Of a stretch of 64,000 nucleotides of DNA, positions 26,425-40,593 are shown one piece after another (the stretch's first letter is position 1; the number at the start of each line of letters is the position of its first letter). The position numbers were made by a program, and so were the translations under genes. This stretch comes from Stenotrophomonas daejeonensis (GTDB lineage: Bacteria > Pseudomonadota > Gammaproteobacteria > Xanthomonadales > Xanthomonadaceae): the NCBI RefSeq assembly GCF_001431505.1, contig NZ_LDJP01000037.1, positions 1 through 64,000 on the forward strand, written 5' to 3'. A model generated the notes under the pieces. It was not told the DNA's origin and ran no database searches. It saw only the letters and a list, made by a program, of their open reading frames with translations.

Positions 26425-26961
26425 ATGAGCATTTTCGACCTGCGCGTGGAAACCGAGCGGTTGCTGCTGCGCCCGCCCGCGGCGGAGGACTTCGACGCCT
26501 TTGCCGCGTTCTGCGCCGACCCGGTGGCGATGCAGCACCTGGGCGGCATACAGGCGCCATCGGTGGCCTGGCGCAGCCTTGCCGCATTGACCGGCAGCTG
26601 GCAGTTGCTGGGCTATTCGATGTTCTCGGTGATCGAGAAGGACAGCGGGCGCTGGGTTGGCCGGGTCGGGCCGTGGCAGCCGCATGGCTGGCCGGGGCCG
26701 GAGGTGGGCTGGAGCATCGTCCCGGCCTGCTGGGGGCGTGGCTACGCGCCAGAGGCCGCGCGCGCGGCCATCGACTGGGCCTTCGGCGCATTGGATTGGC
26801 CGGAGGTGATCCACACCATCGCGCCGGACAACCGCAACTCGCAGGCGGTGGCGCGCAAGCTCGGCTCGCAGGTGCTGCGCACCGCGGTGTTGCCGCCGCC
26901 GCACGAGGTCGAAGTCGAGGTCTGGGGACAATCGCGACGGGCCTGGCTGGCCGGGCGCTGA
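26425..26961 (+). CDS. GNAT-family N-acetyltransferase
   Basis: A 178-residue acetyltransferase of the RimJ/RimL-like group: ETERLLLRPPAAEDFDAFA at the start, the substrate-side VGWSIVPACWGRGYAPEAAR (acetyl-CoA loop with the R/Q-x-x-G-x-G/A pattern) and TIAPDNRNSQAVARKLG. Substrate not predictable. Independent of its neighbours as far as can be seen. Confidence 0.88.
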   Translation: MSIFDLRVETERLLLRPPAAEDFDAFAAFCADPVAMQHLGGIQAPSVAWRSLAALTGSWQLLGYSMFSVIEKDSGRWVGRVGPWQPHGWPGPEVGWSIVPACWGRGYAPEAARAAIDWAFGALDWPEVIHTIAPDNRNSQAVARKLGSQVLRTAVLPPPHEVEVEVWGQSRRAWLAGR

Positions 26962-27119
26962 ACCGGCGGGTTTCCGCTGGACGACGGCTGCATGCGTGGC
27001 ATGGAATGACCGCGCACGGTAGCGGTGGTGCAAGGCACGCATGAGCCGGCCACGTCTCCGCGCACGCACCCGTTTTTGCTGCGGTCGCAGCTTTACCGGG
27101 CAGCCCCGGTTCCGGTGTG

Positions 27120-29438
<2,319 letters not shown>

Positions 29439-29566
29439 CCGCCCGCGCACGGCGGCAAGCAGATGTTCCGCCGGTGCCGGGCATGGCGCCGGCGGCCACG
29501 CCGCTCTTCACCGGCCGCGAAGGAAGCGGGGGCTAGGCTGGGGCCTCCCTTCCGACCGAGGTCGTC

Positions 29567-30124
29567 ATGGAACCGTATCGCATCGCCGTATTCGTCGGCA
29601 GCCTGCGCAAGGAATCCTTCAACCGCCGCCTCGCCCTGGCACTGGAAAAACTGGCCGGCGGGCGGGCGCATTTCGAATACCTGAACATCGGCGACATCCC
29701 GCTCTACAACCAGGACCACGACACGGATTTCCCGGTGCAGGGTACGCGCCTGAAGGACCGCATCCGCCAGGCCGACGCGGTGCTGTTCGTCACCGCCGAA
29801 TACAACCGCTCCATCCCCGGGGTGCTCAAGAACGCCATCGACACCGCCTCGCGGCCCTATGGCGACAACGCCTTCGACGGCAAGCCGGCGGCGGTGATCG
29901 GCACCTCGCCGGGCGCAGCCGGCACGGCGATGGCGCAGCAGCACCTGCGCAACGTGCTGGTGTTCGTGAATCTGGCGGTGATGGCGCAACCGGAAGCCTT
30001 CCTGCAGTACAAGGAAGGGCTGATCGACGCCGATGGCGGCATCGGCAACGATGGCACCCGCAAGTTCCTGCAGGGCTATGTCGATCGCTTCATGGACTGG
30101 ATCGCGGCGCACCGGCAGCACTGA
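29567..30124 (+). CDS. NADPH-dependent FMN reductase family protein
   Basis: A 185-residue flavodoxin-fold oxidoreductase, similar to ChrR/azoreductase-type quinone and chromate reductases. FMN-phosphate loop: VGSLRKESFNRRLA; flavin ring loop: TAEYNRSIPGVLKNAIDTAS; dimer region GTSPGAAGTAMAQQHLRNVL. Length is normal. Physiological substrate probably quinones (inferred). Upstream spacer of 128 bp; no partner gene. Confidence 0.9.
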   Translation: MEPYRIAVFVGSLRKESFNRRLALALEKLAGGRAHFEYLNIGDIPLYNQDHDTDFPVQGTRLKDRIRQADAVLFVTAEYNRSIPGVLKNAIDTASRPYGDNAFDGKPAAVIGTSPGAAGTAMAQQHLRNVLVFVNLAVMAQPEAFLQYKEGLIDADGGIGNDGTRKFLQGYVDRFMDWIAAHRQH

Positions 30125-30241
30125 GCGGGGCGCCCGCAGGTGATGAACGCAACCGGTGCCTGGGGACGCCGGTTGCCGCTGCACCGGCCGCGATCCCTTG
30201 TGCTGCCTGCCTTGCGCCCACATCCACCGGCTGCGGACAAC

Positions 30242-30250
30242 TTGTCCACA
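30242..30250 (+). promoter_or_regulatory. DnaA-box-like 9-mer upstream of dnaB
   Basis: TTGTCCACA differs from the consensus TTATCCACA by one base, and CTATCCCCACA follows after three bases. It lies 74 bp before dnaB. Could regulate dnaB or be chance. Confidence 0.25.
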
Positions 30251-30323
30251 GAACTATCCCCACATCGACGGCCGGCATCCGCCTACCATTGGGCGCCCGG
30301 CTTTTCCGCAGCAGCAGGTTTCC

Positions 30324-31730
30324 ATGTCCGCCCGTCCCGGTTTCCGTTCCGACCGCCCCGACCGCGCCGAGCAGCGCATCGACACCCTGCGCGTGCCGCC
30401 GCATTCGGTGGAGGCCGAGCAGGCCGTGCTCGGCGGCCTGATGCTGGCGCCGGAGGCGTTCGACCGGGTCAACGAGGCGCTGACCGAGAAGGATTTCTAC
30501 CGCCGCGACCACCAGCTGATCTACCGCGCGATCCGCGAGCTGTCCGAGCGCGACCGCCCGTTCGACGCAGTGACGCTGGGCGAGTGGTTCGAGTCGCAGG
30601 GCAAGCTGGAGCAGGTCGGCGACGGCGCCTACCTGATCGAGCTGGCCAGCACCACGCCGTCGGCGGCCAACATCGGCGCCTATGCCGAGATCGTGCGCGA
30701 CAAGGCGGTGCTGCGGCAGTTGATCCAGGTCGGCACCGACATCGTCAACGACGGCTTCCAGCCGGAGGGCCGCGAAAGCACCGAGTTGCTGGCAGCGGCG
30801 GAAAAGTCGGTGTTCGCCATCGCCGAACAGGGCGCGCGCGGCCGCACCGACTTCGTGGCCATGCCCGGCGCGCTGAAGGATGCGTTCGAGGAACTGCGCA
30901 ACCGCTTCGAGAACGGCGGCAACATCACCGGCCTGCCGACCGGCTACAACGAATTCGACCAGATGACAGCCGGCCTGCAGCCGACCGACCTGATCATCCT
31001 GGCCGCGCGCCCGGCGATGGGCAAGACCACCTTCGCGCTGAACATCGCCGAGTACGCGGCGATCAAGTCGAAGAAGGGCGTGGCGGTGTTCTCGATGGAA
31101 ATGTCGGCCTCGCAGCTGGCGATGCGCCTGATTTCCTCCAACGGCCGCATCAACGCCACGCGCCTGCGCACCGGCCAGCTGGAGGACGAGGACTGGAGCC
31201 GCGTCACTGGCGCCATCCGCATGCTCAAGGAAACCAAGATCTTCATCGACGACACGCCGGGCGTGTCGCCGGAGGTACTGCGTTCCAAGTGCCGCCGGCT
31301 CAAGCGCGAGCACGACCTCGGGCTGGTGGTGATCGACTACCTGCAGCTGATGAGCGTGCCCGGCAACAGCGAGAACCGCGCCACCGAGATTTCCGAGATC
31401 AGCCGTTCGCTGAAGGGGCTGGCGAAGGAACTGAACGTGCCGGTGATCGCGCTGTCCCAGCTCAACCGTTCGCTGGAAACGCGCACCGACAAGCGCCCGG
31501 TGATGGCCGACCTGCGCGAATCGGGCGCCATCGAGCAGGACGCGGACATGATCGTGTTCATCTACCGCGACGAGTACTACAACAAGGAAAACTCGCCGGA
31601 CAAGGGCCTGGCCGAGATCATCATCGGCAAGCACCGCGGCGGCCCGACCGGCTCGTGCAAGCTCAAGTTCTTCGGCGAATACACCCGCTTCGACAACCTC
31701 AGCCACGACAGCATCGGCGCGTTCGAATAG
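30324..31730 (+). CDS. dnaB: Replicative DNA helicase DnaB
   Basis: Ring helicase at the replication fork; 468 residues, normal length. N-terminal primase-interacting domain begins PPHSVEAEQAVLGGLML; the RecA-like C-terminal domain has Walker A ARPAMGKTTFALN, DTPGVSPEVLRSKCRRLKRE, Walker B LGLVVIDYLQLMS and LRESGAIEQDADMIVFIYR. No intein is present. ATG 30324 follows GCAGCAGGTTTCC. Downstream alcohol dehydrogenase is 71 bp away and unrelated. Confidence 0.97.
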   Translation: MSARPGFRSDRPDRAEQRIDTLRVPPHSVEAEQAVLGGLMLAPEAFDRVNEALTEKDFYRRDHQLIYRAIRELSERDRPFDAVTLGEWFESQGKLEQVGDGAYLIELASTTPSAANIGAYAEIVRDKAVLRQLIQVGTDIVNDGFQPEGRESTELLAAAEKSVFAIAEQGARGRTDFVAMPGALKDAFEELRNRFENGGNITGLPTGYNEFDQMTAGLQPTDLIILAARPAMGKTTFALNIAEYAAIKSKKGVAVFSMEMSASQLAMRLISSNGRINATRLRTGQLEDEDWSRVTGAIRMLKETKIFIDDTPGVSPEVLRSKCRRLKREHDLGLVVIDYLQLMSVPGNSENRATEISEISRSLKGLAKELNVPVIALSQLNRSLETRTDKRPVMADLRESGAIEQDADMIVFIYRDEYYNKENSPDKGLAEIIIGKHRGGPTGSCKLKFFGEYTRFDNLSHDSIGAFE

Positions 31731-31801
31731 CACCTTGTCGGCGTGGCCGGTACTGTTCCCGAAGACCGAGCCGCTCCGGCCCGAAGCAGAGGACAGACAC
31801 C

Positions 31802-32851
31802 ATGACGATCAAAGCCTGGGGCGCACACGCGGGCGACCAGCCCCTCCAGCCCCTCGACATCCCCCGGCGCGCGCCGGGCGCGCATGACGTGCGCATCGAC
31901 ATCGCCTATTGCGGGGTCTGCCATTCGGACATCCACCAGGTGCGTTCGGAGTGGGCCGGCACCCTGTACCCCTGCGTGCCGGGCCACGAGATCGTCGGCC
32001 GGGTGGCGGCGGTGGGAGCACAGGTGACGGATTTCCGGGTCGGCGACCTGGTCGGCGTCGGCTGCATCGTCGACAGCTGCAGGCAGTGCGCCGACTGCGG
32101 GGAAGGGCTGGAAAACTATTGCGACCACATGGTCGGCACCTACAACGGCCCGACCGCGGATGCGCCCGGCCACACGCTGGGCGGCTACTCGCAGCAGATC
32201 GTCGTGCACGAACGCTACGTGCTGCGCATACGCCACCCCGAGGCACAGCTGGCGGCGGTGGCGCCGCTGCTGTGCGCCGGCATCACCACGTGGTCGCCGC
32301 TGCGCCACTGGCAGGTGGGGCCGGGGCACACGGTGGGCGTGGTCGGCATCGGCGGCCTCGGCCACATGGGCATCAAGCTGGCGCATGCGCTGGGCGCGCA
32401 CGTGGTGGCCTTCACCACGTCAGAATCCAAGCGCGCGGCGGCCCGGGCGCTGGGTGCGGACGAGGTGGTCGTTTCGCGCAATGCCGAAGAGATGAAGGCG
32501 CAACGCAGGCGCTTCGACTTCATCCTCAACACGGTGGCCATGCCGCACGATCTGGACGCCTTCCTGGCGCTGCTCAAGCGCGATGGCACGATGGCGCTGG
32601 TCGGTGCGCCGGCCACGCCGCACCCGTCGCCCAACGTGTTCAACCTGATCATGAAGCGTCGTGCCATCGCCGGCTCGATGATCGGCGGCATCCCCGAGAC
32701 CCAGGAAATGCTGGATTTCTGTGCCGAACACGGCATCGTCGCCGACATCGAGCTGATCCGCGCCGACGAGATCAACGCGGCCTACGAGCGCATGCTGAAG
32801 GGTGACGTGAAGTACCGCTTCGTCATCGACAACGCCAGCATGGCGGGATGA
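31802..32851 (+). CDS. Zinc-dependent NAD(P) alcohol dehydrogenase
   Basis: A 349-residue medium-chain dehydrogenase/reductase of the cinnamyl-alcohol/YahK-type. Catalytic zinc ligands in YCGVCHSDIHQ and PGHEIVG; structural zinc Cys cluster in CRQCADCGEGLENYC; NAD(P)-binding GIGGLGHMGIKLAHALG. Reduces aldehydes, usually NADPH-dependent in this subgroup (inferred). Single gene. Downstream is a repeat-filled spacer before the convergent acnA. Confidence 0.92.
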   Translation: MTIKAWGAHAGDQPLQPLDIPRRAPGAHDVRIDIAYCGVCHSDIHQVRSEWAGTLYPCVPGHEIVGRVAAVGAQVTDFRVGDLVGVGCIVDSCRQCADCGEGLENYCDHMVGTYNGPTADAPGHTLGGYSQQIVVHERYVLRIRHPEAQLAAVAPLLCAGITTWSPLRHWQVGPGHTVGVVGIGGLGHMGIKLAHALGAHVVAFTTSESKRAAARALGADEVVVSRNAEEMKAQRRRFDFILNTVAMPHDLDAFLALLKRDGTMALVGAPATPHPSPNVFNLIMKRRAIAGSMIGGIPETQEMLDFCAEHGIVADIELIRADEINAAYERMLKGDVKYRFVIDNASMAG

Positions 32852-32861
32852 GTCGGGGATT

Positions 32862-32904
32862 CCTTCTCCCTCCGGGAGAAGGTGCCCCGCAGGGGCGGAT
32901 GAGG
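32862..32904 (-). repeat. Intergenic hairpin repeat (same family as 72-121)
   Basis: CCTTCTCCCTCCGGGAGAAGG then GCCCCGCAGGGGC and GGATGAGGG: the reverse complement of the element at 72-121. It lies just after the alcohol dehydrogenase gene and may act as a weak terminator. Confidence 0.7.
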
Positions 32905-32963
32905 GGCGAGCGAAGTCCATGATGGTTAACCATCTGGACTACGTTTACCCCTCACCCCAATCT

Positions 32964-33050
32964 CCGCTCCGCGCCCCGGCCCACGCCAGCGGCGTGGGCG
33001 CTCAACCGCACGCGCGCCAGTGGCGCGCAAACCGTGCGCCCCTCGCCCCG
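32964..33050 (-). repeat. Dispersed double-hairpin repeat, copy c (intact)
   Basis: Reverse orientation of the element at 36021-36107. Contains both palindromes, CCCACGCCAGCGGCGTGGG and GCGCGCCAGTGGCGCGC. Sits between convergent genes (adh and acnA). Confidence 0.8.
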
Positions 33051-33070
33051 ATGGGAGAGGGGCTAATTGC

Positions 33071-35827
<2,757 letters not shown>

Positions 35828-36020
35828 GGCGGGCTCCTTGTCGTGGGTGGCTTGCGGCGGCCGTTGCGGCCGCTGACGCTGGCAACGGGGCGCGGGCCCC
35901 GTCCATCAACCGGTGGTTCGAGTATGGACGAATCCACCGGCGTGGCGCGCATCGCGCTGGCGCCAGCTTATGCACCGGTATGTTGCAGGAGCGTCATGGG
36001 GGAGCGAGCCCCGCTCCCCT

Positions 36021-36107
36021 CGGGGCGAGGGCCGCACGGTTTGCGCGCCACTGACGCGCATGCGGTCGAGCGTCCACGCCGCTGGCGTGGGCCGGGGCGC
36101 GGAGCGG
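36021..36107 (+). repeat. Dispersed double-hairpin repeat, copy d
   Basis: CGGGGCGAGGGCCGCACGGT, TTGCGCGCCACTGACGCGCA, then CCACGCCGCTGGCGTGGG and GGCGCGGAGCGG. One of four copies in the window; intact except for small changes in the first palindrome. The 406-bp spacer 35828-36233 otherwise contains only the element at 36166-36212. Confidence 0.8.
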
Positions 36108-36165
36108 GGGGGGAGAGGGTTGGAGCGAAGCCCCAATGATGGTTGGCGACACGAGGCTTCGCCCG

Positions 36166-36212
36166 CACCCTCATCCGGCGCTGCGCGCCACCTTCTCCCG
36201 GAGGGAGAAGGG
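36166..36212 (+). repeat. Intergenic hairpin repeat (same family as 72-121)
   Basis: ACCCTCATCCGGCGCTGCGC and CCACCTTCTCCCGGAGGGAG with AAGG. The first hairpin reads GGCGC-TGC-GCGCC here. Immediately downstream of the small membrane gene at 36234. Confidence 0.7.
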
Positions 36213-36233
36213 CAAGGCGGCGGGTCGGCGCGC

Positions 36234-36401
36234 TTACCTGCCGCGCCCGAACAGCATGCCGATGCCGACCACGACCAGCAGCGCCGGCCACCAGGTGGCC
36301 AGCATCGCGCCGATGTTGCCGTTGATCCAGCCCAGGTTCTTGGCCAGGAAGAACAGGCCGACGATGATCAGGATCAGTGCGGCAATCAGGTTGGAGCGCA
36401 T
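36234..36401 (-). CDS. Very small two-helix membrane protein (LiaI/LiaF-type segment)
   Basis: A 55-residue protein starting MRSNLIAALILIIVGLFFLA, followed by KNLGWINGN and a second helix ATWWPALLVVVGIGMLF, ending GRGR. This pattern (two helices with NLGW and WWPALL) is the conserved LiaF-transmembrane/DUF5668-like module found in small envelope proteins. It follows the HIT gene on the same strand by 30 bases, so it may share its transcript. Too short for default gene callers; function unknown. Confidence 0.75.
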   Translation of the reverse strand: MRSNLIAALILIIVGLFFLAKNLGWINGNIGAMLATWWPALLVVVGIGMLFGRGR

Positions 36402-36431
36402 CGGCGTGCAGGTCCGTGGTTGGAGTGGCGG

Positions 36432-36854
36432 CTATCGTAGCCGCTGCCGCCAGATTTCGACACGCTCGGCCAGCACGCCGGAGTCCAGGCGCTGCGCCGG
36501 GCCGCTGCCCCATACCGGGCCGGGCCAGGCGGCGTCGCCCTCGTGGCGGCCGACCAGGTGCACGTGCAGCTGCCGCACGATGTTGCCGAGCGCGCCGATG
36601 TTGAGCTTGGTGACGTTCGGCTTCTGCTTCAGGTGCCGGGAAATCTGGTCGATCTCGGCCAGCAGCAGGCGTTGCTGGCCGCCGTCCAGGTCGATCCACT
36701 CGCTGGCCCCGGCCACGCGTGGCACCAGCACGATCCACGGGAAGCGGCCGTCGTTCATCAGCCGGATCTGGGACAGCGGGCCGTCGGCGACCAACACGCT
36801 GTCGGCGGCAAGGCGGGTATCAAGCTCGAAATCGGACGTCATGGCTTCGGTCAT
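36432..36854 (-). CDS. HIT-family protein
   Basis: A 140-residue histidine-triad protein, a nucleotidyl hydrolase/transferase fold. Visible: PWIVLVPR (strand before the active site), LNIGALGNIVRQLHVHLVGRH with the HxHxH-like triad (HVHLVGRH; the third His comes after Gly-Arg). ATG 36854 overlaps the end of the dienelactone hydrolase gene (ATGA); a second Met at 36842 is possible. Substrate not known. Confidence 0.88.
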   Translation of the reverse strand: MTEAMTSDFELDTRLAADSVLVADGPLSQIRLMNDGRFPWIVLVPRVAGASEWIDLDGGQQRLLLAEIDQISRHLKQKPNVTKLNIGALGNIVRQLHVHLVGRHEGDAAWPGPVWGSGPAQRLDSGVLAERVEIWRQRLR

Positions 36855-37510
36855 CGCAGGTTCTCTTCGAGGAAGGCCAGGGTGCGTTCGCGCGCCAGGT
36901 CGGCGCTCGGGGCGTGGTAGTGCGAGCCGACCTCGCGGTTGAAGGCGTGGTCGGCCGGATAGACATATACCGGCATTGCCGGTTGCTTTTCACGATGCGC
37001 TGCAACGGCGGCCGCCGGGATGGAGGGGTCGAGCTCGCCGAAATGGAAGATGGCCGGGGCCTTGAACGGGGTATCGAGGAAGGGCACGTTGCGCGCGCCG
37101 TAGTAGCTGGCCGAGGGCAGGCCCAGCCGCTGCGCGGCGAGCAGGGCGATGGTGCCGCCCCAGCAATAGCCCACGGTGCCGACCTTGCCGTACCCGGCCA
37201 GCGCGCGGGCGGCGGCGTCCACGATGTCCACCGCGCGGTCCATGCCGAGTTCGTCCACCAGCGCCTTGCCGCGGGCGGTGCCGGCGGCGTCGTAATCCAG
37301 TTCCAGCCCCGGTGCGAGCGGGTCGAAGAACGCCGGCGCCAGCACCGCGTAGCCGGCGGCGGCGTATTGCCCGGCGACATGGCGGATGTGGGCGTTGGCG
37401 CCGAAGATTTCCTGTATCACCACCAGCCCGGCGCGGGGCGTGGCGTCGGGCAGGGCCTGCCAGGCGCGGACCGGGCCGTGGGTGGTTTGCAGGGTGATCC
37501 ACTGGGACAT
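36851..37510 (-). CDS. Dienelactone hydrolase family protein
   Basis: A 219-residue alpha/beta hydrolase with the cysteine nucleophile elbow GYCWGG, family motif IQEIFGANAHIRHVA (catalytic-site Glu), and DHAFNREVGSHYHAPS with the catalytic Asp/His. True substrate is uncertain; in non-degraders these enzymes act on assorted lactones and esters. ATG 37510 has AAGGAAA close upstream; the longer opening has no ribosome site. First gene of a minus-strand set with the HIT gene and the small membrane protein. Confidence 0.9.
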   Translation of the reverse strand: MSQWITLQTTHGPVRAWQALPDATPRAGLVVIQEIFGANAHIRHVAGQYAAAGYAVLAPAFFDPLAPGLELDYDAAGTARGKALVDELGMDRAVDIVDAAARALAGYGKVGTVGYCWGGTIALLAAQRLGLPSASYYGARNVPFLDTPFKAPAIFHFGELDPSIPAAAVAAHREKQPAMPVYVYPADHAFNREVGSHYHAPSADLARERTLAFLEENLR

Positions 37511-37562
37511 GGCGGTTTCCTTGCGAGGTGGTGAGGGCCCGAGCCTACCTGTAGAAGCAGCC

Positions 37563-37631
37563 GCAGGAGCGACGTCAGTCGCGACCGAAGTTTTCCCGGT
37601 AAAGCCCGGTCGCGACTGACGTCGCTCCTGC
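37563..37631. repeat. Perfect 25-bp inverted repeat
   Basis: Arms GCAGGAGCGACGTCAGTCGC with GACCG (37563-37587) and its exact complement (37607-37631), loop of 19 bases. REP-like element in the spacer between the divergent hydrolase gene and rimO. Confidence 0.85.
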
Positions 37632-37757
37632 AAGGCGTTTTCGGGCAGGTTCGGGCAGGCATGGGGAGCGTTCAGGTGCATGCGGCCGGCCCGGTATAAT
37701 CGCCGCGCTTCCGGCCCCAGGTCATTCCGATCCCCGGCCCCCAGAACCGCAGATTCC

Positions 37758-39119
37758 ATGTCCCAGCTGAACCCCAAAGTCGGCTTCGTCAGCCTTGGCT
37801 GCCCGAAGGCCCTGGTCGATTCCGAGCGCATCCTCACCCAGTTGCGGGTGGAGGGCTACGACATCGTGCCGTCCTACGACGCGGCCGACGTGGTGGTGGT
37901 CAACACCTGCGGCTTCATCGACTCGGCGGTGGCCGAATCGCTGGACGCCATCGGCGAGGCGATGAACGAGAACGGCAAGGTCATCGTCACCGGCTGCCTG
38001 GGCAAGAAGGGGGACATGATCCGCGCGCATTACCCGGACGTGCTGTCCGTCTCCGGCCCGCAGGACTACGCCACGGTGATGGAAGCGGTGCACACGGCGC
38101 TGCCGCCGAAGCACGACCCGTTCGTGGACATCGTCCCCGATTACGGCATCAAGCTGACCCCGCGCCATTACGCCTATCTGAAGATTTCCGAAGGCTGCAA
38201 CCACCGTTGCAGCTTCTGCATCATCCCGTCGATGCGCGGCGACCTCGTCTCGCGCCCGGTCGATGACGTGCTGCGCGAGGCCGAGCGGCTGGTCAAGGGC
38301 GGCGTGCGCGAGTTGCTGGTGGTGTCGCAGGACACCTCGGCCTACGGCGTGGACCGCAAGTACGCGCCCGGCACGTGGCGCGGCAGGGAATACGCCACGC
38401 GCATGAAGGCGCTGTGCGAAGGGCTGGGCGAGCTGGATGCGTGGACGCGCCTGCACTACGTCTACCCATACCCGCACGTCGATGACGTCGTGCCGCTGAT
38501 GGCCGAAGGCAAGGTGCTGCCGTACCTGGACATCCCGTTCCAGCACGCCAGCCCGCGCATCCTCAAGCTGATGAAGCGGCCCGGCGCGGTGGACAAGACG
38601 CTGGAGCGGGTGCTGCGCTGGCGCGAGACCTGCCCGGACATCACCGTGCGCTCGACCTTCATCGTCGGCTTCCCCGGCGAGACCGACGCCGAGTTCGAGC
38701 AGTTGCTCGACTTCCTCGACGCCGCCCAGCTCGACCGCGTCGGCGCGTTCGCCTATTCGCCGGTCGAAGGCGCCACCGCCAACGACCTGCCCGACCCGGT
38801 GCCGGAGGAAGTGAAGCAGGAGCGCCTTGCCCGCTTCATGGAAAAGCAGGCGGCCATTTCCGCGGCGAAGCTGGAGGCGAAGATCGGCAGCGTGCAGCAG
38901 TGCCTGGTCGATGTGATCGAGGACGGCATCGCGGTGGCGCGCTCCAAGGCCGATGCACCGGAGATCGACGGGCTGGTGCATATCCAGAACGCCGCCGAAA
39001 CCGGGCTGCGCGTCGGCGATTTCGTCGATGTGGAAATCACCGACAGCGACGAGCACGACCTGTTCGGCGACGCCATCGCCAAACCGGCGCCGAAGACGTT
39101 CGACCTCAAGGTGCTGTGA
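37758..39119 (+). CDS. rimO: Ribosomal protein S12 methylthiotransferase
   Basis: Radical-SAM enzyme that adds a methylthio group to an Asp of ribosomal protein S12. The 453-residue protein has an N-terminal UPF0004 domain ([35 protein letters not shown] provide three Cys for one cluster), the radical-SAM CxxxCxxC in CNHRCSFC (near residue 147), and a C-terminal TRAM domain. ATG 37758 gives the standard start. The stop overlaps the GTG of the next gene (GTGA). Confidence 0.96.
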   Translation: MSQLNPKVGFVSLGCPKALVDSERILTQLRVEGYDIVPSYDAADVVVVNTCGFIDSAVAESLDAIGEAMNENGKVIVTGCLGKKGDMIRAHYPDVLSVSGPQDYATVMEAVHTALPPKHDPFVDIVPDYGIKLTPRHYAYLKISEGCNHRCSFCIIPSMRGDLVSRPVDDVLREAERLVKGGVRELLVVSQDTSAYGVDRKYAPGTWRGREYATRMKALCEGLGELDAWTRLHYVYPYPHVDDVVPLMAEGKVLPYLDIPFQHASPRILKLMKRPGAVDKTLERVLRWRETCPDITVRSTFIVGFPGETDAEFEQLLDFLDAAQLDRVGAFAYSPVEGATANDLPDPVPEEVKQERLARFMEKQAAISAAKLEAKIGSVQQCLVDVIEDGIAVARSKADAPEIDGLVHIQNAAETGLRVGDFVDVEITDSDEHDLFGDAIAKPAPKTFDLKVL

Positions 39120-39940
39120 GCGAAACCGGAGTGGCCGGGGCGCGGCGCAGGTTCGTCGCCCCGCCGCGCGGGCAGGTGGCGCCGGCCTGTTTCGCGCATC
39201 TGCTGTTCGCCGGTTTCGGCGATTGCCGGGATTTGTTGACGGCCAGCGATTGGCCTGCCATCGACGCGCTCAACGCGCGGCTGCCGCTGCCGGACAAGCG
39301 CTTCGTCGCGCAGGATGCGGTGTTGCTGGCCGATGGCCTGCACTACGAGGTGCGCATCGGCGAGCGCGGCCGCATCGCCACGCGCACGGCGAACTGGCAC
39401 GACCTGTTCAACGCGCTGGCGTGGATGCGCCAGCCGGCCATCAAGCTGGCGCTCAACGCGCGGCAATGCCGGCACATCGCGGCGATGGGGCCGCACCGGC
39501 GCAACCGCGCGCAGGCGGCGCTGACCCAGTTCGACGAAACCGGGCTGGTGGTGCGGGTGCGCGATGCCGGCCTGCTGGCGGCATGGGACCGGCATGGCTG
39601 GCGCGCGCTGTTCGTGGACGGCGCGGCGCATTGGCACGGCGGCGGCATCGCCGTTGCCGCGGTGGTCGGCCATGCGCTGCTGGAACAGGCGCTGCTGCCC
39701 GGCCGCCTGCTGGTCGGCAAGTGCGTGGTGGTGCGGGGCGACGACGATGATGCCGGCGTGGCCCGCGTTGCGGCGGCCATCGCACGGGGAGAGGTGCTCG
39801 ACGACCCGCTGGAGTTGCGACCGCTGCCCCTGGCCGGCATTCCCGGCTGGCACCCGGGGCAGGATGCCGCCTTTCATGCGCGGGACGATTACTTCCGGCC
39901 GCTGCGCGCGGGCCGCGTGTATCCGCCGCCCTTGGCATGA
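39116..39940 (+). CDS. DUF3025-family protein
   Basis: A 274-residue protein with the proteobacterial DUF3025 pattern: FDCRDL-like [44 protein letters not shown] and [14 protein letters not shown]-like [14 protein letters not shown]. Function unknown; family members are often near RNA modification genes, as here. It starts with GTG at 39116, overlapping the rimO stop, so it is translated with rimO. Confidence 0.85.
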   Translation: MSETGVAGARRRFVAPPRGQVAPACFAHLLFAGFGDCRDLLTASDWPAIDALNARLPLPDKRFVAQDAVLLADGLHYEVRIGERGRIATRTANWHDLFNALAWMRQPAIKLALNARQCRHIAAMGPHRRNRAQAALTQFDETGLVVRVRDAGLLAAWDRHGWRALFVDGAAHWHGGGIAVAAVVGHALLEQALLPGRLLVGKCVVVRGDDDDAGVARVAAAIARGEVLDDPLELRPLPLAGIPGWHPGQDAAFHARDDYFRPLRAGRVYPPPLA

Positions 39941-39966
39941 CGCACGTCGGCATCGGCAGAGTGGTC

Positions 39967-40031
39967 GTGCGGGGCAAGCCCCGCACCTACAGGAAACAAG
40001 CATTCCCGTAGGTGCCGGGCTTGCCCGGCAC
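39967..40031. repeat. REP-like pair of palindromes
   Basis: GTGCGGGGCAAGCCCCGCAC with CTAC (39967-39990) and, facing it, GTAGGTGCCGGGCTTGCCCGGCAC (40008-40031 as GTAG plus palindrome). Lies between the convergent DUF3025 and greB genes, so it may serve as a terminator for both. Confidence 0.8.
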
Positions 40032-40083
40032 AAGAGGCTTCCCCGGCAATTCCCCAATGGCGGGGCAAACCGCGCGGTTGCAG

Positions 40084-40590
40084 TCAGCCTTCGCCGTAAG
40101 CGATGCCGACCACGGCGAAGCAGGTCGTGCCGCCGGGCAGCTCCACCGTGAATTCGTCGTCGATGCGCTTCTTCAGCAGCGCGCGCGCCAGCGGCGAATC
40201 GATGCTGATCCAGCCGGCGCCGGCGTCGGTTTCGTCCGGGCCGACGATGCGGTAGCGGTGGCATTGGCCGCTGTCCACGTTCTCCAGTTCCACCGTGGCG
40301 CCGAAGAACACCGCGTCCGGGTCGCTGGGGCGGGCATCGACCACGCGCAGCGCTTCCAGCCGCTTGCTCAGGTAGCGCACGCGGCGGTCGATCTCGCCCA
40401 GCTGTTTCTTGCGATAGGTGTACTCGGCGTTTTCCGAACGGTCGCCCTCGGCGGCGGCCGCCGCCAGCGCCTTGACCACCTCGGGCCGGCGCTGCCGCCA
40501 CAGTTCGTCCAGCTCGGCCTTCAGCCGCGCATGGCCCTGCGCGGTGATCAGCGCGGTGCTCTTTTCCGCGGGGGGACGCCAGCGCGACAT
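40084..40590 (-). CDS. greB: Transcription elongation factor GreB
   Basis: Rescues backtracked RNA polymerase by stimulating cleavage of the nascent RNA. The 168-residue protein has the coiled-coil N-terminal domain with the acidic tip region ([20 protein letters not shown]; the Asp/Glu pair at DRSENAEY) and the C-terminal FKBP-like domain ([17 protein letters not shown]). [20 protein letters not shown] fits GreB rather than GreA. Ends 3 bp downstream of... the HerA-like gene lies three bases further along the same transcript. Confidence 0.95.
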   Translation of the reverse strand: MSRWRPPAEKSTALITAQGHARLKAELDELWRQRRPEVVKALAAAAAEGDRSENAEYTYRKKQLGEIDRRVRYLSKRLEALRVVDARPSDPDAVFFGATVELENVDSGQCHRYRIVGPDETDAGAGWISIDSPLARALLKKRIDDEFTVELPGGTTCFAVVGIAYGEG

Positions 40591-40593
40591 GCC

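Noticed and set aside
37563-37631. CRISPR-like repeat
   Set aside because: It is one inverted repeat with a single spacer, not an array of direct repeats; no cas genes in the window.
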